DNA of 64,000 nt, from contig NC_069083.1 in the NCBI RefSeq assembly GCF_947172395.1, forward strand, positions 1,396,501 to 1,460,500, in the 5' to 3' direction. The notes under the pieces are model-generated. The model was given only the letters and a program-made list of their open reading frames with translations. It was not told the origin of the DNA and did not search any database. Positions 47,901-58,777 of the stretch are shown piece by piece. The translations under genes were made by a program, and so were the position numbers. The DNA is from Bicyclus anynana. Its lineage: Eukaryota; Arthropoda; Insecta; Lepidoptera; Nymphalidae. Each line of letters starts with the position of its first letter. The stretch's first letter is position 1.

Positions 47901-50900
47901 ACTCTTTCAGATCGACTGTCTTTTGTGTACCGATACCTGCGCCTGAATAGTGAAAGGTGCGCAACCCAGAACAGCAGCGAACGATGAAAGGTGCGCAGAA
48001 CAGGTTGCACACAAAAACGTAACGCTGTCATTTGTTCATCGAATTTTACTACGAAAATCGATTCTTAAGGAGTAAACTCCAAAAATTTATTTCACTAATG
48101 AAAAGCTATATTACCAGCGAATAACATGGGCTATGTTTTTATCTCCGTATTCCCAGTGGAAAGGGAACTACGAGTGAAACCGCGGACAGCCGCTATATTA
48201 AACTTAACTGGTGAGGAGGTCAATAGACCGTGAATTTAACACCAGTGTTATTGCACGGCCTTTTTCATCCACATATAATTGGTTCAAGAGCATAATAATT
48301 AGTACAAACACATCGAAGTTATTAACTTCATAATAGTAGCTATAAACTTATCTCCTACGGTCCTACTATATGTATGGGGTGAGGGCCATAACCAGATACA
48401 CCTGTGTCTAGTGGGAGTTTTCAATATTTTCATACTGTTACTATCACGTTGACGTAAACGCAATTTTGTATGGAATTAAAACAGTTGTGCAGTAGTGCCA
48501 CTAGATGGCGCTGTTTCAATTCCTTAGAAATTCGCGCGTGGTAAGTGATGATCCAGTCTAAGATTTAAGCGGGCTAGCTTGTTAGGAGGAGGATGAAAAT
48601 CCACACACCTTGCGGTTTCTACACGGCATCGTACCGGAACGCTAAATCGGTACGTTTTTGCCGGTAGGGTCGTAACTAGCCACGGCCGAAGCCTCCCACC
48701 AGCCAGACCTGCCAATACGCATTGGGCCAGCGGGGTGGACTATTGACTTAACCCCTCTCATTGACAGAGGAGACTCGAGCTCAGCAGTGAGTCGAATTTG
48801 GGTTGATAATGATGATGCTGGTTTGGTATGTTCCAAAGATTCAACCGTACAAACATAAAGGAAGAAAGACAGACAAAATTAGTTTAAAAAGCTCGTTTGT
48901 ACTTTGGTTTCGTGACTATACCTAAGCTGCCCTATCTTGAAATCTCAGACAGGCACTTCAGTTTTATTTATAGATATGTATTGTTGATAAAAATGAGGTA
49001 GGTATGTCTGGGTAACGCAGGCTCTAATTCCAGTAGGTACAGTATAACTCTCAGTTGAATAACACTAGAAACCTTGAATCAGACGATTACCTCATGCACA
49101 AAACGTGATTTCTAAGACCTAATCTAAACCGACACGGTTCAACTACATTACGGTGAACTGAAAAACTTCGGCTTTGGTTCTATTTTTGAACTAAAAATTT
49201 TTTTTTAACGTTTGACTGCGAATTCGTCCCGAGTGGAATTCGGTTTTTTACGGATTCTATACTTTTACTGACCTTTTGGCTTTTTTCAATCTGAATCAAT
49301 GATGTTATAAAATGTCGTTGATCTAAATAGAAATTATTATTTTTACAATGTCAATAAATTATTTGAAATTCTTTATTTTTTATTAGAATGTTATTTTACA
49401 ACTATCTAACGCTTCGCGATTTTACCCGCGTGGTTCCCGTTCCCATAGGAATACGGGGATAATATATAGTCTTTAGCCTTCCTCGATAAATGGGCTATCT
49501 AACACTGAAAGATTTTTCAAATCGAATCAGTAGTTCCTGACATTAGCGCGTTCAAACAATCAAATAATCAAACAAACTCTTCAGCTTTATAAAATTAAGT
49601 ATAGAAGTATAGATTTTTTTTTTGTTAAAAAGATTTTTTTGACTTACACACCGGCTTTATAAAGAATCAAAAAATTCTACCTACCATTGCATCGAGGTAG
49701 GACCGCACCAAAGCCAACCCCTTGCAATTCACCATTTTCTCGCACACCTTCTGCCGCATCGCGTCACATATCATATTCACAAAGGTTCTATAACATCACA
49801 ACACTCAACAAAGTGTTAAACAACTGCACCCAACCCGTCACTGAAACAGTGTGCATAAAATAAAACACCCAATTCAGTTTTGAAACTTCACCGGACGCGA
49901 GGCAATTTAACGTTGGCTCGAGCGTCCGTTTTGTATGAATCTATTACAAGTTCGATGTAATTTCTGAATGATTAATGCACGGTTTCTTAATTTGCACTCA
50001 TACGGTTTAATTGTTATCGCGAGTCACTTATATTTATTGCGAGAAAAATCTTTTCTTCAACACAATTACGCTTTGAATTACTGAACGATAAATGCCAGCC
50101 TTTTCTCACACTTAAAATTGACGTACATGACTTCTAGATTCAGTGCATCTTCATTGATTATTCTTTTTCAATTTCGGTTCGTCATTATATTGCTTTATTG
50201 ATTATTTTTATATTTATGTTGATTATTTCACTTTATTTTATTATATGTAATTGGATTACTGAATGAGATAACAGGAAGCTGCTCCTGTAATACACTTGTT
50301 CATATTACTTACTTAACAGCTGTTTTTACACACTTCCAATTTTTTCATCTATATTATAAAATCAATAGAATATTCGAATGGTAGATATATTTAACACTTT
50401 AAATATGGAATAATGTATTTGCCTTTTCCCGACGGAAAGAATTAGGTTATGAAAAAAAAATACATTGACACTGTGTTACTAATATGAACGGACATAACTT
50501 TAATTGGTAGTTTGGTAATAAACAGAATTGACTATCTTTAACGGAGACAATTTTGTCTTAAAATGTCTATTATAAAAATATTATATGAAATAGGGTTTTA
50601 GTTTAATTTTATTATCCTAAACGCGTTTGTTTCATGACGTACAGTTTAAAACTAAACTTCAAAGCCTCTAATAGCATATTTATCTGATGACGCTATGAGC
50701 CCTAATGACTTTACACAAACTGCTCTATTTGGAAGTCATCTCATTGTCATTTGTCATATAGTGCGTAGATATTCATGTTATATCTGATTGTTTCCTAGAA
50801 AACATCATTTATCACCAATTAAGAAAAGATCTGGGGATCGAACCCAGAACCGTTTAGGAAATCCAGCGTACATACCACTGCACCACGGAGACCGTCAGCG

Positions 50901-53900
50901 TTTGTGCAAACTGTGCAATCGAAGTTTGTCTGTTATGTCATCGCCAGGATCGTAAAGGACGTTCATTATCACTTTGTCTATGGAAAACCCGATACAAGAT
51001 CAACTAGGATTTTGTATGTTATCTGTGATCACTTGCAGTCGTTTAGCGATAAAAAGTTAACTACAAACATCGGATCCAATATGTCTACCGTCCACGAGTG
51101 GGCTAATGGAGGGAAATCGGAGCGTCGGTAATGGCATGAGTTGCCGTTTGAGACAGATAATATCGTGTTTGTTCTGGGAGTTTTTGCCGATAATACCCGC
51201 ACTTATACAGATGATGATTATTGTGATGAAGCACTTTAGTTGCCTACATTTTTTGTGTCAGATTTCATTGGTTACCGCCGTGTTTCCTACTAATTTAAAG
51301 CTGTGTAAGCTTTCGAGTTCAAATTCAAGATTGTTATTTTTGTGCAAGGTAGTTTTAGGTTACAAATATTTTGTATTTGCAATCAAAACTAGCAAGTATT
51401 GGTAATAGAAAATTTTACCAAATTCGGAATCAAAAATTTTATTTATAACCATTTTACTGATCATTTAATATTGAACCTATGATTGTTGATCATTTAATAT
51501 TAAGTCTATCTTACAACTATTGTTGCTTTTGTTTTTTCAATCTGTTTGTTTGTTTATTCATTAACAACTGATAGTCATTTTAAATCGTCCTTACAATTGA
51601 TACTTTCACAAAATATGAACTTATTAATTTTAAAAAGAACGTAAAAAAAATAATGAAGTAACGTTGCAACCTTATGATTAAAGCTATGAGGGTTCCAAAC
51701 GCGTCTTTTTCTCTGTCTAAAAAATATTTTTTGCTAAACAGTCCAGTTCAGAGAACCTCCTTGTTGAATGTCGGTTAAAAATTACGCGTCGACATAATCT
51801 GCGTGTGCAATTTTAACAAATCTCTCCTTTCTCTCGAATATCACAGTATCTGAAAGTAATCAGCTAAGTATTGCTATTAATAACAATTATCTTAAAGTCT
51901 CACATTGCTCTGTGACGCCTATATTGCCACCTCTCACGCAATCCTCTGCTAAAATAATACTTTTATTAATAATAATAAAAGAAACTTGTGCCTCTGATGT
52001 ACAAACGTCAGATACATGTACTAGCATATCAGCATTGTTTTGTTTCCAGTTTACACCGCCCGATCAATAGATGTCTCTTATATTTTCAAGTTTTTCTTTA
52101 ACCTTTAGACTTTTTTAATTCAGGCCATACAGTAGTATCGCTGTAAAAATGGAATAATTTCTCCCGTTTTCCAAACATTTCCCTTCACTGCTCTGCTCCT
52201 ATTGATCGTACCGTGATGAAAAGTTTACTATAACTTTCCCAAGAGTATGAAGAAAATTGTACCAAGTTTCGTTAAAATCCGTCGAGTAGTTTTTGTTTAT
52301 ATAAAGAAATTTTACTGATTGCATTTTTGGCATCAGTATCGATCATTAATCACCCCTGATAGTTATTTTGGAAATATATTTCTAGTACCTACAGAATTGA
52401 TCTCTCTACAGATTTGTTATAAGTATAAATGATATAAGAGACGCGGTTTCACCACCTTCGCATAAATGTCGCATAGTCTATTATATGTAAAACTAACTCC
52501 TTAATCTGACGCTCTCCCAAAATCTGTTCTGGAATGGATGTCTACTAACTAACTTAGTTTCAACATTCTACATCAAGCGGTTTTCGAGATGATGATTTCG
52601 TGATGATCTTTCGCTTTTATATATTTAGAAGAAGAATATCAAACACTTATCAGAAGGTAGCTGATCAATCATTAAAAAGTTGTCGCCTGGATATCAATTT
52701 CGTAGGGATGCCATCCTTTACGGCGACTTTTAATAGTTCTGTGGTAGAAGGGAATAGCAAGAATAAGATCGTGGAGTTACTGAGCACAATCTACAAAGTT
52801 ATATCCGGTTAAAAATACAAATCTTCATTAAAGGTAAGTGTGGTTACCATTAAGTTAAAGTTGCGTTGAGTTATAGACGTACGAAGGTATACGGTAGTTT
52901 AGAGTGAATGAAAATCAGATGTTGTATCCGAGAACTTGTTTGTCTGTGTCAAGTTTACGAACGATTTTTAATTCCTCACGCACCGTTACACTCCAATGTT
53001 GACTAACTAGTTTGGTACGAGACGCGTTTCATTTCTAAACGTAATCTGCCGTTGTATGGACAGGATCACCTTCAATATTCGTTCTGGAACTTTTGATTTA
53101 TAAACTTTTTTAATTTCAAATTGTTAAACGTAATACCGGATACAATTTGTTGAACTGTGTTTGTTGTATTTCAAGGACGTTCTATCCTTTTTTTTTTAAT
53201 TCTTTACAAGTTAGCCCTTGACTACAATCTCACCTGATGGCAAGTGATGATGATCTAAAATGGAAGCGGGCAACTTGTTAAGAGGAGGATGAAAATCCAC
53301 ACCCCTTTCGGTTTCTACACGGCATCGTACCGGAACGCTAAATCGCTTGGCGGTACGTCTTTGCCGGTAGGGTGGTAACTAGCCACGGCCGAAGCCTTCC
53401 ACCAGCCAGACCTGGACCAATTAAGAAAGTATCTACTGCCCAGCCGGGGATCGAACCCAGGACCTCCGTTTTGAACGACGACGAAGTCTGCTACTTTTCC
53501 ATCTGTAAAGTCTATCAATCATTTATTTACTACTGTTATAAAATTTCCCACGTATCCATAATCAACCGCTTACATACCTACTCGTCCTTAATACAATTTC
53601 GCACTTTAAACCTTAGGTAATATTTCACAAACAGATCCTTATATCGAAATACGGTGTTTGCGCACCCAACATATTTAAAAAAAACCTATCTGACTAAATC
53701 CTACACTATGGAATAAACGAGCAAAAAAATCATCATCATCATTCGAACCTACGCCTTCCGAATCGAAGACAGAGGTTATATCTATCACGTCTCTAAAAAA
53801 ATACACTTACTTGTGCTATTGCAGCTTTCTAGTATTAGATTCTAAGCTAAGTTTTGGACGGACAGACCGATATGACGAAACTACAAGGAACCCTTATAGT

Positions 53901-56418
53901 TTCGTCATGTCGGTCTGTTGTTGATTCCGGAAACCTAATAATGACGATGTTAATTTCAAGCGTTGTTCTTCATATCGTTTTTTAAAATCTTTGGAAAATG
54001 TAAACGGTACGGAAATAAAAGGAGGTAGATATACAAAAAGATATACATAATTGTTTAAAGTTAATTAAATTGTTATAGATTTAGATATAGGTAAATGTGT
54101 AAGCAATTGAACGTTTTTCTATATACAGGAAATCACACAATTTCCTCATAATATGTTCTTTTATCTGACCGCTTTGCACGAAGCCTCTGTTTGCGAAACA
54201 GCGAAAAGATTTCTAGTAAGATAATTAGAAAACTATTTAGTAATTTTATATTTATGTAAACTATTAATAAAACAAAGAATAAGTAAATAGACGCAGTACT
54301 TATGTAAACAATCGTTAACTAAGTAACTAAACAAAACTAATATTGAAGCAACTGTGAAAGTGAAAACAAGATTTACCTATACAGTCGAAAAGTTAGAAGA
54401 GTTAACAGGCTCCCGATACTGATTGGACAGAAAAGAAAGGTCCTGAATTCGATACGTAACTCGGATAAATTAAAATTCAATTTGGAAATCTAAATGGGTT
54501 CAGGTGTAATTATTTTGAGACTTATTTATCTACCTAAGACCAATATAGACTACCTACCAAATGACACAGTTGTAGAACGAATCAAATCATGTGAAAAAGA
54601 TAAGCCGAGAGTCTCTCAGTTATAAAACAGCTGATACGGAAATACAGAACGATACGTACGAACGTTCGGAACCCTAAAAACAACCGAAATTGATATTGTC
54701 AAAAAATAAATTAGATATGTCAACATATTTTTTTCTAGCGCAGAATTGCAAAAGCTTTGAAACCTGTTCAAAACGTACCATGGGAAAACATTTCGCAAGT
54801 TGCCCAGAAGTCGCTCATTTCGTTCGTTATATAATTCATTAACTGCCCGATTACCTGTTATCAAGTTCTTTAGCCGCTCATTAAGCGTTAGTGAAATGGT
54901 ATATTATCTAATTAAAAACACCGAAATGGTACCGTTGCAATATCATGTCAAGTTTCTCGGGAAAGTTATGTAATTGTATCGTGACCGGGTCGCCAGTTGC
55001 CACCATGAACGGTAGTATAGAGTAGCGTCTGTCAAATATACTTACATGACTCAATAGTTTGACAATGATTGAAACATGAGAAGCAGGGGCATAGTTCGCC
55101 GACCTCCGTGGCGCAGTGGTATGCGCGGTGGATTTACAACATGGAGGTCCTGGGTCCGATTCCCGGCTGGGCCGATTGAGAATAAAAAAAAAGTTAACGC
55201 CGTATCAACCGTATCAATGATACGGGGCCTCCGGACTACAGGGTTAGTGTCAAAGCAAAATTTGTAAAAAGTAATCTACAATATTACTTAATCTAGGTGG
55301 TGCTTCCCGGGAAAAAAAAACATACAAAAAAAACTGCAGAAATTGCAGAGGTAAAAAAGAAATACTTTATGGTAGAGTACCTAATTCAAATACTAAAGAA
55401 ATATTTCGGGATTTGCCGCTCGTCCATTGGGTCCCCAACTAATTTTGATACAGCTACGCCACTGCTGAGAAGTCGTGTAGTTTGAAACTCCACTGGATTA
55501 ATAGGTAGCACATACGACTAGTAGGTAGCAGAGCGTTCTGAGAGAAGTCGTCTTGAACAGTACTACCGCCGTGCTTCAGCCACCAAGCAGCATGGCTGTC
55601 TAGTCTGAAGTAGTAGAAGTAGAGAGTAAGTAATGAAGCTTAACACTTTCGCCAAGTTGTGGACACAAGGAAAAACTTTGAACGACGTGTTGTTTAAGCT
55701 TAAAGTGTAGCTCTATTGTAGCCGATGGTTAGACATTTACCACCAGGGAAGTCATCTGTTTGGTCCGTTAAGTTACATACAAACATACTTTTCAAAACTG
55801 GAACAGCAAAAATTACCAATAAAGTCACTTCTCGCTACGTAGAGCTAGTACTTCTCATACGTGGCTTGCGCTTGACTACAATCATGCCTGATAGAAACCA
55901 ATGAAGAGGTTATAAGAAAAGCGCGCTTGCCTAGAAAATGCCTATTCACTCTTGCCTTGAAGGTGTTCAAATTGTACGTGTCAGGAAACACAGACGCCGG
56001 AAAGGCATTCCACATCTTAGCAGTTCTTATTAGGAACGTTGACGCAAAACTTTTCTTGCGGGTTGACTGGACGTCGACAACAAAATGCCATGCCATTTTT
56101 AACGGCGTCTCGCTGTTCTTTGTTAAAATGGTTGTTCTACTTATAAAATTTCTACGTTCTCTAAATTATAAAGGCTCACCTCCAAGTCTCTGAAGACATC
56201 TCGGATATCGGGTTTCTTAGCTCTTGAAGCCGCGCGTTTTCTCCTCACAGTCCTGTTGAGTCTTCTGACGCGGCGGCGCACGGCGGCCGCTTGCTCCCTG
56301 GGCAAAGGCCTCACGGCCTCGCCCAACTGCGCCTCGGTCACTTCCAGGCCTGCCTGGAACGGGGCCGCGAGGATGCCGAGGCCTGCAGACTGTAGCCATT
56401 CTGTTTCCAACTCGCCTT
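32904..56418 (-). CDS. RhoGAP of the ARHGAP18/28/40 (conundrum) family, 5' end not seen
   Basis: Ten exons join in phase on the minus strand: 56418-56180, 38343-38219, 37514-37345, 36858-36753, 36064-35959, 35739-35580, 35184-35018, 34064-33887, 33589-33406 and 33078-32904 (stop TGA). The first shown opens in phase 1, so an upstream exon is missing. The N-terminal part (ETEWLQSAGLGIL, REQAAAVRRRVRRLNRTVRR, DIRDVF) matches the family's region before the GAP domain. LQPVLWLDLTTQFD precedes the domain. The GAP domain spans MVFGVALETLL, EGLLRVPGNKHK (the Arg of LLRVPG is the catalytic finger), FKRLLRSLPQPPL and MSEHNVAMIIAPALFP. The C-terminus (LATAANSCHVTEALMRW) is short for the family. Such proteins switch off Rho GTPases at the cortex. 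The 18-kb intron 38344-56179 holds most repeats. Confidence 0.93.
33631..33682. repeat. 24-bp inverted repeat in a RhoGAP intron
   Basis: 33631-33654 (CTTGAATCTCTTGAGTCTTG...) pairs with 33659-33682 with one mismatch and a 4-base loop. It is close to the exon 33589-33406 acceptor. Short for a microRNA precursor; probably a MITE relic or simple foldback. Confidence 0.6.
34625..34711. repeat. Inverted repeat with TGACGTGA arms
   Basis: 34625-34649 (ATCACGTCACCGCAAACGCC...) pairs with 34687-34711 with one mismatch. A third partial copy of the core, GCAAACGCCAATCAC, follows at about 34726-34740. It lies in a RhoGAP intron. The arm contains a CRE-like TGACGTGA. It could be a small MITE. Confidence 0.65.
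38403..38705 (+). pseudogene. RTE-type LINE 3' fragment
   Basis: Encodes the end of an RTE reverse transcriptase: LKWRWTGQML, a stop, then RRWEDELKLTAGPFWRR and MRHNEIRDII before TAA at about 38660, followed by a TATTTTATTTTATTT tail. AAAGTTCTCGGAA (38390-38402) and AAAGTCCTCGGAA (38706-38718) form a 12/13 target duplication. It sits only 60 bp upstream of the RhoGAP exon that starts at 38343. Confidence 0.82.
38820..39502 (-). mobile_element. 5'-truncated RTE-type LINE
   Basis: ACAGGTTAAAT at 38809-38819 and 39503-39513 is the target duplication. The frame 39489-38842 is open and encodes the RT C-terminal region (EIVDEYIYLGHMI, FEQCVLPVMIYGSETWSLT, KLKWQWAGHIVRR, GRPPTRWTDDIKRVAG). The 3' end is a (ATG)n tail, seen as (CAT)n at 38820-38840. 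The catalytic core is missing. Confidence 0.88.
40114..40263. mobile_element. hAT-like MITE
   Basis: Terminal inverted repeats CAGTGGTGTGCA and TGCACGCCACTG bound 150 bp. The same ends occur at 47679-47833. No 8-bp flanking duplication is clear at this copy. Confidence 0.6.
40641..40958 (-). repeat. Metulj-type SINE, near full length
   Basis: On the minus strand the tRNA-like head (GTGGCGCAGTGGTACGCGCG, B box GGTTCGATCTCC) is followed by the body and a tail ending TTGTAAAGAATAAAAAAAA. It matches 56461-56787 over nearly its whole length. It lies in a RhoGAP intron. Confidence 0.85.
41101..41345. repeat. Common lepidopteran interspersed repeats
   Basis: 41101-41275 (CCGTTCCCGTAGGAATATGG, GATAAATGGGCTATCTAACA, (CAAA)n) recurs at 49408-49612 and more weakly at 58462-58620. 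It continues into CTTCAAAAAGGAGGAGGTTC at 41281-41300. Class not determined. Confidence 0.6.
41443..41650 (+). repeat. Uninterrupted copy of the repeat that carries the Helitron in Nup43
   Basis: Matches 26178-26257 joined to 27132-27250 (shared TTATTTAAACAAATAATACC, TAATGGAATTAAAGACAAAA, TTTTTGCGGTGAT). The Helitron is absent at 41510/41511, which proves the ends of the insertion at 26258-27131. Confidence 0.8.
42661..42975 (+). repeat. Tandem duplication of about 158 bp
   Basis: GGAGGATTAGTTGGAACTTC at 42661 recurs as GGAGGATTAGTTGGAAATTC at 42819. Similarity continues through CGACCTAATATGAAAAGTA and the following TACGAGT region. The copies are diverged. Confidence 0.7.
42966..43141. mobile_element. 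Palindromic MITE (CCTAGTGGGAGTTTTCAAT family), copy 1
   Basis: Inverted ends of about 60 bp (GTTTTCATACTGTGACGATC with its complement at the right) flank a short centre containing TTGTGCAGTAGTGCCATCTG. Other copies: 45386-45556, 48411-48536 (truncated) and 62833-62947. Flanks read CCTAG...CTAGG. Confidence 0.82.
43876..44188 (+). repeat. tRNA-derived SINE (second family)
   Basis: tRNA-like head with A box TAGCCCAGTGG and B box GGTTCGAATCC, then body AACTTTTCAGTTGTGTGC, CATCGTGAGGAAACC, CGAGCTCAGCAGTGAGCCGA and a (GAC)n tail. An inverted copy lies at 44706-44995. Unit B holds a headless copy (46285-46520) and an inverted one (46996-47262). A tail fragment is at 48713-48825. Confidence 0.85.
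44706..44995 (-). repeat. tRNA-derived SINE (second family), inverted copy
   Basis: The reverse complement has the head GATAGCCCAGTGGATATGAC, body and CGAGCTCAGCAGTGAGCCGA tail. Together with 43876-44188 it forms an inverted pair about 520 bp apart, repeated in unit B at 46285-46520/46996-47262. Confidence 0.8.
45386..45556. mobile_element. Palindromic MITE, copy 2 (start of duplication unit B)
   Basis: Starts GTGAGAGTTTTCAATG and ends CATTGAAAACTCTCAC; the arms pair over about 60 bp. It is exactly at the junction of the two duplication units. Confidence 0.85.
47679..47833. mobile_element. hAT-like MITE with 8-bp target duplication
   Basis: TIRs CAGTGGCGTGCA and TGCACGCCACTG. Flanks GTATACAG (47671-47678) and GTATACTG (47834-47841) match at 7 of 8 positions, as expected for hAT. 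Related to 40114-40263. Confidence 0.75.
48411..48825. repeat. Composite of MITE, Metulj and second-SINE fragments
   Basis: 48411-48536 is the left arm and centre of the palindromic MITE. 48537-48712 is a minus-strand Metulj body. 48713-48825 is the plus-strand tail of the second SINE (CCAATACGCATTGGGCCAGC...). Each piece is cut at the joint. Confidence 0.75.
49408..49612. repeat. Second copy of the GGGCTATCTAACACTGAAAG repeat
   Basis: Matches 41105-41275 (CCGTTCCCATAGGAATACGG, CCTTCCTCGATAAATGGGCT). Lies just downstream of the alternative RhoGAP first exon donor. Confidence 0.65.
49685..49774 (-). CDS. Candidate alternative first coding exon of the RhoGAP gene
   Basis: ATG at 49774 opens 30 codons (MICDAMRQKVCEK, ending ALVRSYLDAM) to a donor GTAGGT at 49684, phase 0. 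The next known exon (38343) opens in phase 0, giving a 486-residue isoform. A TGA in the same frame 24 bases upstream of the ATG excludes use as a phase-0 internal exon and supports a real start. A TCAGT initiator-like sequence lies about 65 bp upstream (49844-49840). It would replace the N-terminal exon 56418-56180 and make a shorter protein. No homologue recalled for these 30 residues. Confidence 0.55.
50823..50896 (-). repeat. tRNA-like SINE head
   Basis: The reverse complement carries A box GTGGTGCAGTGGTATG and B box GGTTCGATCCCC, close to the Metulj head. No body follows. Intronic. Confidence 0.6.
50897..52139. other. Non-coding intronic DNA
   Basis: Nothing supportable: short open frames only (for example 50904-51131), no splice-framed exon, no recognised repeat. 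Confidence 0.4.
52140..52432 (-). mobile_element. Helitron 5' fragment
   Basis: The reverse complement starts TCATTTATACTTATAACAAAT and matches 26258-26560 of the Nup43 Helitron (CTGTAGAGAG..TCAATTCTGT, ATCAGGGGTGAT). The 3' end with the hairpin is missing. Confidence 0.75.
53190..53475 (-). repeat. Metulj-type SINE lacking its head end
   Basis: Tail to B box are present (GATCGAACCCAGGACCTCCG at 53450-53469); the A-box end is missing. RhoGAP intron. Confidence 0.8.
53872..53919. repeat. Short inverted repeat
   Basis: AGACCGATATGACGAAACT pairs with AGTTTCGTCATGTCGGTCT with one mismatch around a short loop. A related half-site occurs at 62735-62755 (TATAGTTTCGCCATGTCC). Confidence 0.6.
55098..55177 (+). 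repeat. Metulj SINE head fragment
   Basis: CCTCCGTGGCGCAGTGGTAT to CCCGGCTGGGCCGATTGAG, then an A-rich run directly into the next repeat at 55198. The body is missing. Confidence 0.75.
55198..55473 (+). mobile_element. Non-autonomous DNA transposon, uninterrupted copy
   Basis: Begins ACGCCGTATCAACC, carries GATACGGGGCCTCCGGACTA and ends TTTTGATACAGCTACGCCACTGC. It is the unsplit version of the element broken up in Nup43 intron 3. Confidence 0.65.
55845..56100 (-). pseudogene. LINE reverse transcriptase C-terminal remnant
   Basis: The frame contains FASTFLIRTAKMWNAFPASV and FPDTYNLNTFKARVNRHFLG, the typical end of many lepidopteran LINE RT proteins. No other RT motif is nearby. RhoGAP intron. 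Confidence 0.75.
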
Positions 56419-56460
56419 CTGTTGAAGACAAATGTTATAATTAAAATTTATTTTATTTTA

Positions 56461-56787
56461 CGGCCTCCGTGGCGCAGTGATATGTGCGGTGGATTTACAA
56501 GACGGAGGTCCTGGGTTCGATTCCCGGCTGGGCGGATTGAGATTTTCTTAATTTGTCCAGGTCTGGCTGGTGGGAGGCTTCGGCCGTGACTAGTTGCCAC
56601 CCTACTGGCAAAGACGTACCGCCAAGCGATTTAGCGTTCCGGTACGATGCCGTGTAGAAACCGAAAGGAGTGTGGATTTTCATCCTCCTCCTAACAAGTT
56701 AGCCCGCTTCCATCTTAGACTGCATCATCACTTACCATCAGGTGAGATTGTAGTCAAGGGCTAACTTGTAAAGAATTGAAAAAAATC
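56461..56787 (+). repeat. Metulj-type SINE, near full length
   Basis: Head CCTCCGTGGCGCAGTGATAT, B box GGTTCGATTCCC, body ACTGGCAAAGACGTACCGCC and tail CTAACTTGTAAAGAATTG plus A-run. It lies 43 bp upstream of the RhoGAP exon starting at 56418. Confidence 0.88.
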
Positions 56788-57026
56788 AAAGTGTTTGTAC
56801 ACTTGAACTTGCTTGTACAGTTTTTGTGGAAATGCCATAACAAAGGTTTTTGTTGCATAATTAAAGAGTCTATGATAATCTTCAGACTCAATCATCAAAA
56901 ACTGCGTGGTATTCGAAAACTTCGCAATCGAAGAAATCCTTTGAGTGTAATTGAACGTCAGGGACTTAGCTTTCAGTTCTTAAATTAAAGCAATAACACC
57001 AGGCTATAGCACCCGAGATTAATGTT

Positions 57027-57190
57027 AAGCTACCCATTGACGGTCAAGTATACCCACGTTTCTGCAGCGCTGCCCGCTAAAGACGTTTCATGTATGCGTC
57101 AAGTCGAGCCGTCATGTACGCAGCGCACGATCAGTTATAGCCGTGGGTGCTGCAGAAACGTGGGTATACTTGATCGTCAATGGCTAGCTT
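57027..57190. mobile_element. MITE with about 42-bp terminal inverted repeats
   Basis: CAAGTATACCCACGTTTCTG near the left end pairs with CAGAAACGTGGGTATACTTG near the right end. Termini AAGCTACCCATTGAC and GTCAATGGCTAGCTT. Target duplication not clear. Confidence 0.82.
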
Positions 57191-58777
57191 TATGTTCTAA
57201 ATGTTTCATGCACATCAAATTATTGATGCAATACTTTGTATCAATGGTACTATGAGGTTTACTGGAAGCAGTTATCCTCTGATGAAAAAATACTCAACCT
57301 CAAGCTCATTTTGATACGTCACAAAAAAAATCTTACAAAAAATCTGAAGATGTACGATACCACAAACTGATACGAACGTAATTCCGCGGTATATTAATGG
57401 CTTAATTTGAAACAAAATTAAAAGAGGAATATTATAAAAACATGATAAAAAATGTGATGGCTCACGTCTGTAGCGACTGACGTGCTTTTTTGCTAACACA
57501 AAATATAAAAGGTACAACATCCCGACGGTAAGCAAAAACCGACAATAATGGCGAACGCACATCATACGAGGTGTTATTAACCTCAGAGGAAAAAACTCCT
57601 AAAACTACTCTTGTTTTTTTAATAGGAAATTGATTCAAACTTAAGGGAAGATGCAGTCTTCGTGGAACTATAGAATACATGTAAAACGCGCTTACTTAAA
57701 CGCTTTTCATGTGAAAAAATCCGCATACCTGGTAGTAAGGAAAACGGCAGTTGAATTCCATATCTATGCAGTGAGTATGAGGATGAAGAATAACCTTATA
57801 TATTTTAAGTTTAGACCATATTTCAGGTTTGAGCGGCTCTTCGTATCGAAGTTCGGAGGAAGTACCTACTACCGCCATGCTTATTTCGATCGCCAAGGTC
57901 CTATACTTAGGCCTTTATCGAGTGTAGGTGCCGGTAAAATTATGTTTTTTAATTAAGGGCTTAACACACATGTTTCAGGTTATCGGATAGGTAAGCCTGC
58001 TTTTAGATTAGGTACGTGGTAAAGGCGATGTTGTCAACAAATGCGACAGGACCGTACAATTACAAGGAAACACAAATTATAAAACTAAATTATAAGTAAT
58101 ATTTTCTACTTCGGTGCTAAAGCGAGGACTGGTGTACATTTATAAATCTTGCAAATGCAATTTAATTTACACACTTTTTAGTTACCCCGTTATGACTTAA
58201 TGACAAAAAATACTGAGAATCCATTTAAAATGTCCCAAATCTTGGACGTAAATGAAAAAAGAAACAATTAGAAGAGAACAGTTACTTAAACGAATCCAAT
58301 TAATTATTTTAGCTAATGACGAGGTGGTTGACTCTGGTCTGTGGCAAAGGTTAAGGACCTCGCTCAAGTCTACAGCCAATTTTCGGTGTTAATAAAAAAA
58401 CATGTGCACTCGCCGATACCGACTTTCCTTAAACGCCACAGTAGACTAAAACGGTAAACTAGCTGATGGCGCGCGGTATCACCCGCGTAGTTCTCGTTCC
58501 CGTGTGAATACGAGCACAAAATAGTTAATAACACTCACAAATAACGTGGCTTTCTATTGGTAAAAGAATTTTTGAAATCGGTTCAGTAGATCCACAGACT
58601 ACCCCCTACAACCTCAAAAACTTTACCTCTTTAATAGATTAGTAAGTATAGACTATAGACTAACAGACGGTCGCGACTTTGTCCTCATGGAAACCCTTCA
58701 CGAAAGTCAACATAATACACTTAAATAAACGAAATTAGAGCACTACGAGTATTCTGTCGCGTACTTCATTTTAGAAC

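Noticed and set aside
49685..49790. Ordinary internal RhoGAP exon between 56180 and 38343
   Set aside because: Entry in phase 0 from the ATAG acceptor gives an early stop; only the ATG-started reading is compatible.
50904..51131. 75-residue plus-strand frame as a gene
   Set aside because: No family motif, no splice context and no promoter; typical chance frame in intron DNA.
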